Shown piece after piece: positions 37,057 to 44,080 of a stretch of 46,239 nt of DNA. This stretch comes from Gammaproteobacteria bacterium (GTDB lineage Bacteria > Pseudomonadota > Gammaproteobacteria > Xanthomonadales > SZUA-36). Location of the stretch: positions 1-46,239 of the forward strand of contig JAJRRA010000063.1 in the NCBI GenBank assembly GCA_024279945.1, read 5' to 3'. How positions within the stretch are numbered: the stretch's first letter is position 1; each line of letters opens with the position of its first letter. A program made the translations under genes and the position numbers. The notes below the pieces were generated by a model. It worked only from the letters and a program-made list of their open reading frames with translations. It did no database searches and was not told the origin of the DNA.

Positions 37057-40000
37057 ACACTTTCAGTGGATGGTTGGTCAAACACGAGCAGGTACACCAC
37101 CGGCACGACCAGCAGAGTAAACAGGGTTGAGGCTACGATGCCAAAAATAATCGCCAGCGCCAAACCGCTGAAAACCGGGTCAAGCGTGATGATCAGATTG
37201 CCGAGCAAGGTTGTGCCTGCGGTGAGCAGTACCGGGCGCATGCGCACCGCGCCGGCCTGCAACAAGGCCTCTTTCACCGCTAAACCCCTGGCTCGCGCCT
37301 GGGTGATGAATTCGACCAGGATCAGAGAATTACGGACCACGATACCGGCCAGCGCAATCATGCCGATCATGGCTGTGGCGGTAAACATGACGGGGTCCGG
37401 GGCACCCGCAACGACCCGTTCGCCGAATTGATTCATCAACCAGAAGCCCGGCATGATCCCGATAATGGTCAGTGGTATGGAGGACATGATGATCAGGGAA
37501 AGTGCGGTGGAGCTTGTTTGCAGGCGAAGCACAAAGAAAATGGCGATGAGTGCAAAAGCGAAGGCCAAACCCATGTCGCGGAAAGTCCGAACCGTAATGC
37601 GCCACTCTCCTTCGCCGGTCCACACCACATCCACACCCTCGGGCAAGGACCACCCATCACCGCCGCCTGGAGTAAAGAACTGGCGATCTTCCCAGTCGGG
37701 CCCAGGCTCGCCCTGGTAGCCCAGGTCGGCGCTCACGTCGGCAATGACCTCGGCCGGCGTCCGGCCGGATAACTCGGCAGTGACGTAAACCACCGGTTCA
37801 AGATCCTTGTGATAAATGGATTGATCCGCCCATTGGCGTTCAAAAACGCCTAACTCACCAATAGAAACCAGAGGCCGGGGGGCCGCCTCCAGGCCCTGCG
37901 CGCTGCTCTTCTGCACAATATTCGGACGCCCCTTGACCTTGATGCGCTGGAAGTCGCTGAGCGATGTGCGGTTATTGATAGCCAGTCTCAATTCAATGGG
38001 TAGTGGCGTTGTTTCCTGGGGAAGCTGCAGGTATCCGGCAAAGCCGCCCTGGTTGGCAATACTCAGCGTTTCATCAATATCTTCGGTTGAAATCCCGGAC
38101 AGCGCGGCCTTTTGTTTATCGGTAATAAAGCGAAGGCGTTGCTGCGGGTTTTCTACGGTTGAGTCAATCTCCACCACGTGAGCCTCGCGACTCAGCCTGG
38201 CCATGACTTTGCCGGCGGCTTCCCGTTGTGTCTGGTACGGCACTAGCGTGTCAGCATGTATTTCTGCAACCAGCGTGCTCAATACCGGCGGCCCTGGCGG
38301 AACCTCAACTACCTTGATTCTGGCCAGGCCGGTATTCAGGGGCGCGAGTAATTCCCGCAGGCGCAGAACAATCGCATGGGACTGATGCTCGCGGTCTGCT
38401 TTGTCGATCAGGGTGATTCGCAGATCCGCTACGTTGGGCCCGTTGCGCTGGTAATACTGGCGAACCATGCCGTTGAAATCAATGGGCGAGGCCATACCGA
38501 CAAAAGCGGCAACAACCTGGATTTCGGGGAGTTGACTGGCCAGGTTACTGACCTCTTTTGCCAGTGCTGCGCTGGCTTCCAGGCTCGCGCCCTCAGGCAT
38601 ATCAATGACAATCTGTATCTCGTTCTTGTTGTCATAGGGCAGCAGTTTGAGCGGCACCAGACGAAACACCGGCATGCTGGCGGTGAGCACAAACAGCCCC
38701 AGTACAACCCAAAGCACCATGTAGGCGCGCCGCCGATGATTCAGGATGGGGGAAAGAAACCGGCTGTAGTGGTGCAGCAGACCCCCATGATTCTCATCAG
38801 ACCGCGCATCAGCGGGCTTCAGAATGCGACTGGCCAGCCACGGCGTGACCAGGAAAGCCACCAGCGTGCTGGCCATAACGCTGATGGGAACATTGAATGC
38901 CATAGGCGCCATATAGGGGCCCATCATGCCGGTAATAAAGGCCAGCGGAATGAACGCAAGCACGATGGTGACGGTAGAGAGCAGCAGCGGTACCCGGATT
39001 TCCGAGATGGCATCAACAATGCTGTCAAAAAAGCTTTGCCCTTTGCCCCGCCCCATTTTCTTCATAAAGCGCTCAATGTTATCGACACCGGTAATCGGGT
39101 CATCAACCAGCAAGCCCAGGGAGAGGATCAGGGCAAAAAGTGTTACGCGGTTAATGGTGTAACCGAAGGCCAGGTCCAGAGCCAGCGTGATACCGTAGCA
39201 GATGGGTACCGCAAGGCCAACCACCAGTGCCGGGCGAAAGCCCAGGAAAACCGTGATGAACATGACCACGGTGATGATGGCAAAACCCAGCGAAGAACTC
39301 AGGTTGTTGACCTTTTCATTCGCTGTTTCTCCGTAATCACGGAGCACCTCGATGTGAATTTCCGGTGGTAGCAGGTATTCCCGCAAGGCATCCAGCTGTT
39401 CGTGGACCTCCCGGGCGACACTTACGGCGTTGCTGCCACGCTGTTTGGCCACGCTGATCGCCACCATGGGAAAACCTTCGTGGCCGGGCTTGAATCGGGT
39501 GGAACCGGGGGCGAACTCGATCCAGCTATAGTTATTGGGCTCGGCCGGGCCGTCCGTCACCGTGGCGACATCTTTGAGATAGACCGGCATGCCGTCAATC
39601 ACATTAACCAGCAAGCTGCTCAATTCCTGGGTGTCTCGTACGAAATCGCCACTCTCAAGTACAATGGATTTATTTCCGTAGGTCCAGTACCCGGCGCTTT
39701 TCAGGCGGTTGGACATCTGCAGCGCCTCGGCAACCTCCAGTGCGGTGGTCTTGCGCGCGGCCAGGCTTTCCGGATCGAGAAACAACTGGATGGTTCGCGG
39801 GCGCCCCCCCGTGACATTCACTTCGGAGGTTTGGCGTATACCCTGCAAATGGGTAGATATTTCAGTCGCTACGCGCCGCAAATCATAGTCATCGTAGCGT
39901 TCCGGTGTGTCGCTCCACAGCGCCAGCAGCATGATGGGCACGTCGTCCACCTCCACCGGGCGAACAATCCAGTCTTCTATTACGCCGGGAATTTTGTCCT

Positions 40001-40370
40001 GGTTGGAATAGAGCTTGTTATAGGTATTGAGGATAGATTTTTCACGATCCTGACCAACGAAAAAACGCAGGGTAACGGCAGACCGTCCGGTTCTGCTGCT
40101 GGAATAAACGTGCTCGACACCTGGTATCTGGGTCAGCAGTTTTTCCACCGGTATGGTCACCTGCCGCGCAACTTGTTCGGCGCTCAAACCGGGTGCAGAA
40201 ACCAGCACATCCAGCATTGGCACTACGATTTGAGGTTCTTCTTCGCGTGGCGTGTACTTGAGGGCAATCAGTCCGGCAAGGATGGCAACAATAAAAATAA
40301 ACAGCGGTATGCCGCCTTGCAGTGAGCGCCGTACCAGGCGCTCAGCCATGTTATTTGAATGCGATGCCAT
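37053..40370 (-). CDS. RND efflux permease subunit (AcrB/D/F superfamily)
   Basis: A 1105-residue proton-driven inner-membrane exporter with twelve helices and two large periplasmic loops. The proton-relay Asp pair is in TM4, LGLLVDDPITGVDNIERFM. The TM10-equivalent segment reads AGIVVRNSLILVEF. It is longer than AcrB (1049). EEEPQIVVPMLDVLV and the GVEHVYSSSRTG loop place it in a subfamily whose members often occur next to rhodanese or ArsR genes; that is recollection. Substrate is unknown; the context suggests a sulfur-derived or thiol compound. It is 20 nt after the rhodanese gene. Confidence 0.93.
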   Translation of the reverse strand: MASHSNNMAERLVRRSLQGGIPLFIFIVAILAGLIALKYTPREEEPQIVVPMLDVLVSAPGLSAEQVARQVTIPVEKLLTQIPGVEHVYSSSRTGRSAVTLRFFVGQDREKSILNTYNKLYSNQDKIPGVIEDWIVRPVEVDDVPIMLLALWSDTPERYDDYDLRRVATEISTHLQGIRQTSEVNVTGGRPRTIQLFLDPESLAARKTTALEVAEALQMSNRLKSAGYWTYGNKSIVLESGDFVRDTQELSSLLVNVIDGMPVYLKDVATVTDGPAEPNNYSWIEFAPGSTRFKPGHEGFPMVAISVAKQRGSNAVSVAREVHEQLDALREYLLPPEIHIEVLRDYGETANEKVNNLSSSLGFAIITVVMFITVFLGFRPALVVGLAVPICYGITLALDLAFGYTINRVTLFALILSLGLLVDDPITGVDNIERFMKKMGRGKGQSFFDSIVDAISEIRVPLLLSTVTIVLAFIPLAFITGMMGPYMAPMAFNVPISVMASTLVAFLVTPWLASRILKPADARSDENHGGLLHHYSRFLSPILNHRRRAYMVLWVVLGLFVLTASMPVFRLVPLKLLPYDNKNEIQIVIDMPEGASLEASAALAKEVSNLASQLPEIQVVAAFVGMASPIDFNGMVRQYYQRNGPNVADLRITLIDKADREHQSHAIVLRLRELLAPLNTGLARIKVVEVPPGPPVLSTLVAEIHADTLVPYQTQREAAGKVMARLSREAHVVEIDSTVENPQQRLRFITDKQKAALSGISTEDIDETLSIANQGGFAGYLQLPQETTPLPIELRLAINNRTSLSDFQRIKVKGRPNIVQKSSAQGLEAAPRPLVSIGELGVFERQWADQSIYHKDLEPVVYVTAELSGRTPAEVIADVSADLGYQGEPGPDWEDRQFFTPGGGDGWSLPEGVDVVWTGEGEWRITVRTFRDMGLAFAFALIAIFFVLRLQTSSTALSLIIMSSIPLTIIGIMPGFWLMNQFGERVVAGAPDPVMFTATAMIGMIALAGIVVRNSLILVEFITQARARGLAVKEALLQAGAVRMRPVLLTAGTTLLGNLIITLDPVFSGLALAIIFGIVASTLFTLLVVPVVYLLVFDQPSTESV

Positions 40371-40390
40371 TTACCCAGGCCTTATTCGTA

Positions 40391-40744
40391 TTACTGAGCT
40401 GTTTCCCGGGCAGACTCTGCAGTGAATCTCTTCATGGCATCGTCAATACCGCCCACATTGACAACCCGGGAGTACCCCATGCCATCAAGGATTTCTTTGG
40501 CGATCCCGGCTCGGTGGCCGGACCGGCAATAAACATAAATCAGGGCATCCTTGTCCTGCGTTAGCGCAGAGATGCCGTTGGCGATTTCCGTGTGAGGAAT
40601 GTTCACAGCTACCGAAACATGCCCGCTGTTGTACTCATCTGCGGTTCTGACATCGATCCAGATCGGGTTGGCCGCCAGCAACGCGGTGGAAAACAGCAGG
40701 AACAGGCACAGGGAAAACAGTTTTATTTGAAAACCAGGTCTCAT
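40391..40744 (-). CDS. periplasmic single-domain rhodanese
   Basis: A 117-residue sulfurtransferase with a signal peptide (to about residue 25, ALLAA). The active-site loop is CRSGHRAG with C73, which carries persulfide sulfur. WIDVRTADEYNSGHV is the usual N-terminal rhodanese motif. The start at 40744 is chosen because GGAG lies 6 nt upstream; an ATG four codons earlier has no site. It is the first gene of the operon rhodanese-RND-adaptor-ArsR. Periplasmic location suggests handling of thiosulfate, polysulfide or persulfide outside the cytoplasm. Confidence 0.92.
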   Translation of the reverse strand: MRPGFQIKLFSLCLFLLFSTALLAANPIWIDVRTADEYNSGHVSVAVNIPHTEIANGISALTQDKDALIYVYCRSGHRAGIAKEILDGMGYSRVVNVGGIDDAMKRFTAESARETAQ

Positions 40745-40781
40745 CAAAATCTCCATTATTCACAAATTGCTAATATAATGC

Positions 40782-40797
40782 ATTCTAATATATGAAG
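40782..40797. promoter_or_regulatory. candidate ArsR operator (site B, before the rhodanese-RND operon)
   Basis: ATTCTAATATATGAAG: it has the form ATTC-N8-GAAG, one base from the ATTC-N8-GAAT form I recall for SqrR. On the - strand it overlaps the likely -35 to -10 region of the operon, 38 nt before the rhodanese ATG. Its core ATTCTAATAT is the exact reverse complement of ATATTAGAAT at 44027-44036. Confidence 0.5.
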
Positions 40798-40842
40798 AGT
40801 GATTTTCATAGAACCACCAGTCGTTCCCGGTTCCCCATGGTA

Positions 40843-40920
40843 AGAGCCTGCTTGCGGGTGATTATTTCAGCTCTTTTCGGCGCTTCGGGACCTTTTGATC
40901 ATCGCCCGCAAGCGGGCTCT
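40843..40920. repeat. REP/BIME-like inverted pair
   Basis: AGAGCCTGCTTGCGGG (40843-40858) and CCCGCAAGCGGGCTCT (40905-40920) are inverted copies with one mismatch in these arms, separated by 46 nt. The right arm itself folds (GCCCG-CAAG-CGGGC). It lies 7 nt after the stop of the secreted-protein gene at 40928, where it may end or stabilise that mRNA. The layout is that of paired REP units. Confidence 0.6.
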
Positions 40921-40927
40921 CACCTGA

Positions 40928-41827
40928 CTATTGGCCGGTGACCATTTCCTCGAGCACGTCTTCTGTAGCGCCGGGCGAGGACATCAGTTTGGTGAAGCCA
41001 TGTTTGCCCATCATGCTTAAATCCGGGAAGTGGACCGCCATGCGGAAACGCATATGAAGCGCTTCAACGTCCTTGCCGTTCACCAGTACTTCGTACGGGA
41101 AATAGGCGGCCTTGCTGTATCCCTCAAAATCAACAATCGACATTTGGAAAGCAGCATCGATGTCTTCCTCGTCTTCATTGCTTGCTTTCATGCCGACCCC
41201 AAATACGGTCTGGTCTTTTCCTGGAATATCGATGCGATAGACCTGCGTCAGGGCGTCACCTTCAGCGGCCAGGCCGTTCTCAACAGCAGCCAGCGCCGCC
41301 TCGTAGCTGTCAAAGGAGCCCAGTTCTGAAGGATCATCGAACCGTTGCATTGTCATCATGTAGTGATATTTGGCCAACTTTTTAGCCGTCATCTCTTTCT
41401 CTGCCCCGTAAGTTTCAATGTTGCCGAGTGCCCGACTTAACGGGTCGTAAACGCTTTGCAGGTCACCCTCCATCCGGTAGGCATGCTGTATATACAAGGG
41501 GTTGATAAAGGCCACCTCGGTCCTGCCGTCTCTGAGTGAAACGGAGACTCTTTGGCCGGCGCCGTAGCCACCTTTTTCAGAAAGTGCTGCAACGGCGGTC
41601 AGGTTCGGACTGGTGACCACGATCACGTTGGTGTTTTCCAGCGGGGAGTACTGGCCGGCGACGGAGAAACCGGCTTGTTCCAGAGCAGATATTGTGGCTT
41701 CGGTCTGTTCATCCAGGCCGGCATCGTTCACCGAGGCAAGAACGAAGGGCTGATAGCTTGTGTCGGCGGCAACGGGGCCGGCCATGAGCAAAGAAACCAG
41801 CAGAATAAGGGGAGGTTTTATATTCAT
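40928..41827 (-). CDS. uncharacterised secreted protein, possibly DUF302-related
   Basis: A 299-residue protein with a signal peptide (MNIKPPLILLVSLLMAGPVA, cleavage near ADT). The mature part has two similar-looking halves: an N-terminal alpha/beta region (ATISALEQAGFSVAGQYSPL) and a C-terminal region with YFPYEVLVNGKDVEALHMRF and MAVHFPDLSMMGKHGFTKLM. The latter recalls DUF302-like proteins that bind small ligands, but I cannot confirm the family. ATG 41827 is chosen because GAGG lies 9 nt before it; an earlier ATG is too close. It faces the methyltransferase operon. The leader can form strong hairpins (41831-41923). Confidence 0.7.
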   Translation of the reverse strand: MNIKPPLILLVSLLMAGPVAADTSYQPFVLASVNDAGLDEQTEATISALEQAGFSVAGQYSPLENTNVIVVTSPNLTAVAALSEKGGYGAGQRVSVSLRDGRTEVAFINPLYIQHAYRMEGDLQSVYDPLSRALGNIETYGAEKEMTAKKLAKYHYMMTMQRFDDPSELGSFDSYEAALAAVENGLAAEGDALTQVYRIDIPGKDQTVFGVGMKASNEDEEDIDAAFQMSIVDFEGYSKAAYFPYEVLVNGKDVEALHMRFRMAVHFPDLSMMGKHGFTKLMSSPGATEDVLEEMVTGQ

Positions 41828-41872
41828 AATCATTCCTCGTTTTTGGAATCACCCGGACAATCCGGATGAATG

Positions 41873-41923
41873 GCATTCCCTGCGGGTCATGCTGTGTGTG
41901 GCAGCATGACCCGGAAGGAATGC
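41873..41923 (-). promoter_or_regulatory. long hairpin in the leader of the secreted-protein gene
   Basis: GCATTCC-CTG-CGGGTCATGCTG, a 6-nt loop region, then CAGCATGACCCG-GAA-GGAATGC: 7 plus 12 perfect pairs around a 3x3 internal loop. It starts 46 nt before the ATG. A second small hairpin (CCGGA-CAA-TCCGG, 41853-41865) and GGAAT/ATTCC repeats that can pair with the ribosome-binding site lie between. It may be an operator, an attenuator or a translational switch. Confidence 0.5.
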
Positions 41924-42002
41924 TAGTATACTGCCCGAAGTATATGATAAATTTTGAATATAATTCTCCAAATCACTTAATGTGGGTCAAACTACAGCCT
42001 GG

Positions 42003-42614
42003 ATGAACAAGAAAAAGCACTGGGATAATGCTCATGCCGCTCGCCAGGTTTGTGAGCTCAGTTGGTATGAGCAATTACCCGCCGTCTCGCTCAGAATGAT
42101 AAAAAATTCAGCTGTGACAACCGACACTCCGCTGATCGATGCAGGCGGTGGCGCCTCTTTGCTGGTAGATTATCTGCTGGAAGAAGGTTATCGGGACATT
42201 ACCGTGCTGGATCTCTCCGGTGTCGCGCTGGACAAGGCGCGCCGTCGTCTTGGTGAGCGTGCTTCGGGGGTTAAATGGATGGAACAGGATATTACTTGTT
42301 TCGAGGCGGAACGAAAATATGGCTTGTGGCATGATCGCGCTCTGTTTCATTTTCTCACCCTTAAAAGTGATCGGACGAAATATATTGAAACACTTACAAA
42401 GTCGCTTCACCCGGGAGGACAGTTTGTCCTTTCGGCTTTTGCACTGGACGGGCCGGTAAAGTGCAGCGGCCTGGACGTTGTCCGCTACGATGCGGATAGG
42501 TTGCAGGGCGAGTTGGGTGAGGGTTTCACCTTGTTGGAGCAGGAGCAGGTGCTGCACCAAACCCCCGCTCAAAAGGAACAGCTATTTGGTTTTTACCGAT
42601 TTATCAAGCATTAA
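42003..42614 (+). CDS. class I SAM-dependent methyltransferase
   Basis: A 203-residue Rossmann-fold methyltransferase. Motif I is LIDAGGGASLLVDYLL, followed by ITVLDLSGVALDKARRRLGE (motif II region), VKWMEQDITCFE and WHDRALFHFL; late markers are LHPGGQFVLSAF and CSGLDVVRYDADRL. This is a widespread family with members of mostly unknown substrate, related to TehB and thiol/tellurite methyltransferases. The C-terminus differs from the usual form. ATG 42003 is preferred; a GTG seven codons earlier is possible and neither has a strong site. The next gene starts inside its 3' end. Confidence 0.85.
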   Translation: MNKKKHWDNAHAARQVCELSWYEQLPAVSLRMIKNSAVTTDTPLIDAGGGASLLVDYLLEEGYRDITVLDLSGVALDKARRRLGERASGVKWMEQDITCFEAERKYGLWHDRALFHFLTLKSDRTKYIETLTKSLHPGGQFVLSAFALDGPVKCSGLDVVRYDADRLQGELGEGFTLLEQEQVLHQTPAQKEQLFGFYRFIKH

Positions 42615-43617
42615 TGTAAAGGGCTGTTTACCCCGGTTAAGCAGGTATCGGCGTGGCCACGGGTGGCTCGTGGTGGTGGTTTTCGGCCTCTTACTGGTAC
42701 AGACCGGCCAGGCGCAGGAGTGTCCTCGCGGACCCGGTTTGACTTTACAGGTTCTCGGTTCCGGCGGTCCGGTGGCTGACGATGATCGTGCTTCCAGCGC
42801 CTACCTTGTGTGGCAGGATGGGCAGGCCAGGGTGATGGTTGATGCCGGGGGGGGAAGCTTCTTGCGATTTGGCCAAGCGAGAGCCCGCTTCGAAGATCTG
42901 GACCTGATAGCAATCAGCCATTTTCATGCCGATCATTCGGCAGACCTGCCCGCATTGCTGAAAGCAGGCTATTTTTCGAGCCGGGCCCGGCGTCTAAGTA
43001 TCAGCGGCCCGGAGGAAGGCGGTCCGTTTCCTGCCCTCAAGGCCTTTGTTGATCGACTGGTGGGCGGGCGTGGAGCCTTTGCTTATCTTTCCGGGTACCT
43101 GGACGGTAGCGATGGTTTAGTGGCGCTGGACCTGCTGGCTGTGGATCACCGAAATGAAAAATCAGCCACCGTGGTGGATCAGGATGGGTTGAGGGTGACG
43201 GCCCTGGGTGTGCCACACGGCATCGTACCGACCCTGGCCTATCGGGTAGAGGCAAATGGACAATCGATTGTATTTGGCTCCGACCAGAATGGAAGCTCTG
43301 CCCGTTTTTCAGAATTCGCGCAAGGTGCATCAATACTGATTGCTCACCTGGCGATTCCCGAAAGCGCATCGGGTGTTGCCAGGAAATTGCACGCCCCGCC
43401 CAGCGTCATTGGTCGGATAGCCAGAGAAAGTGGCACCCAAACACTGGTGCTGAGCCATTTAATGTCGCGTAGTCTGGAGGATTTGCCTAACAGCCTGGCA
43501 TTAATCAGGTTACAATTCTCCGGTAACATTATTCTTGCTGAAGACCTTCAGTGTTATGAGGCGGAACAAAACCCCAGAGAGTTTAAACTTGACAATGAGC
43601 GACGAAATCCAAATTGA
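42586..43617 (+). CDS. periplasmic metallo-beta-lactamase-fold hydrolase
   Basis: A 343-residue protein with an export signal (RRGHGWLVVVVFGLLLVQTG, cleavage near AQA). The metal motif is HFHADH (112-117). Later ligand regions are VPHGIVPTLAYRVE, FGSDQNG and LVLSHLM. The order resembles the RNase Z/arylsulfatase-type branch rather than persulfide dioxygenase or beta-lactamases. FGSDQNG has Asp-Gln in place of the usual GDT, so the site may be altered. The TTG start was chosen because AAGGA lies 8 nt upstream; it overlaps the methyltransferase by 29 nt. The stop lies 23 nt inside the second arsR gene, so the three genes are tightly coupled. Confidence 0.8.
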   Translation: MVFTDLSSINVKGCLPRLSRYRRGHGWLVVVVFGLLLVQTGQAQECPRGPGLTLQVLGSGGPVADDDRASSAYLVWQDGQARVMVDAGGGSFLRFGQARARFEDLDLIAISHFHADHSADLPALLKAGYFSSRARRLSISGPEEGGPFPALKAFVDRLVGGRGAFAYLSGYLDGSDGLVALDLLAVDHRNEKSATVVDQDGLRVTALGVPHGIVPTLAYRVEANGQSIVFGSDQNGSSARFSEFAQGASILIAHLAIPESASGVARKLHAPPSVIGRIARESGTQTLVLSHLMSRSLEDLPNSLALIRLQFSGNIILAEDLQCYEAEQNPREFKLDNERRNPN

Positions 43618-43930
43618 TCCCGAACGGATGGCCTCCGCAGCCGCGCGGGCGGTTGAACTGATGAGAACCCTTGGGCACAAGGATCGCCTGATGATCCTGT
43701 GTCACTTGATTTCAGGTGAAAGGTCCGTGGGAGAGCTTGCCGGCTTACTGGAAATTCCCCAGTCCCCGCTTTCCCAACACCTGGCACGCATGAGAAAGGA
43801 GAGTCTGGTGACAACCCGGCGAGAGGCGCAGACCATTTACTACTCAATCGCCAGCAATGAGGCCGCACGGATGGTTGAATTGATGCATGAACTTTATTGC
43901 AGTGAAGCTCTTACTCGCATGACCGGCTGA
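43595..43930 (+). CDS. ArsR-family repressor with SqrR/BigR-type cysteine pair (copy 2)
   Basis: A 111-residue winged-helix repressor with the same layout as copy 1. C36 is in RLMILCHL, the exact SqrR/BigR context, and C102 is in HELYCSEA, 66 residues apart. The recognition helix is IPQSPLSQHLARMRKESLV and the wing TTRREAQTIYYSI. No metal motif is present. The ATG overlaps the metallo-hydrolase gene, and a FadL-type gene with a matching upstream motif follows after 150 nt. It probably senses persulfide/polysulfide and represses part of this cluster; whether the two repressors share operators is not known. Confidence 0.85.
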   Translation: MSDEIQIDPERMASAAARAVELMRTLGHKDRLMILCHLISGERSVGELAGLLEIPQSPLSQHLARMRKESLVTTRREAQTIYYSIASNEAARMVELMHELYCSEALTRMTG

Positions 43931-44020
43931 ACCTCAGGGAAGTTGGTTTTTTGGCTCCGTTTCGGTGACGTATCCTGAATTTTATCCATGCAAGAAAAAG
44001 TTTTACTAGCATTATTAATA

Positions 44021-44036
44021 ATTTACATATTAGAAT
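44021..44036. promoter_or_regulatory. candidate ArsR operator (site C, before the FadL-type gene)
   Basis: ATTTACATATTAGAAT, 45-60 nt before the porin ATG and in an AT-rich promoter region. It matches site B read on the other strand at 13 of 16 positions, including the last ten (ATATTAGAAT). Confidence 0.5.
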
Positions 44037-44080
44037 AGTATAAATTAAAAAACTTTCAGTAACGGATGGAGGAGGCTCAC

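Noticed and set aside
38376-40325. Two long + strand frames (331 and 307 codons) opposite the RND permease
   Set aside because: Both are shadows of the permease; their products are low-complexity His/Gln/Arg/Gly-rich and have no domain.
41948-41959. Fourth copy of the ArsR motif before the methyltransferase/secreted-protein pair
   Set aside because: Only 8 of 12 positions match, which is expected by chance in AT-rich sequence.
42586-43617. Persulfide dioxygenase (ETHE1/BigR-associated Blh type)
   Set aside because: The export signal, the VPHGIVPTLAYRVE region and the SDQNG motif fit the RNase Z/arylsulfatase-type branch better than ETHE1.
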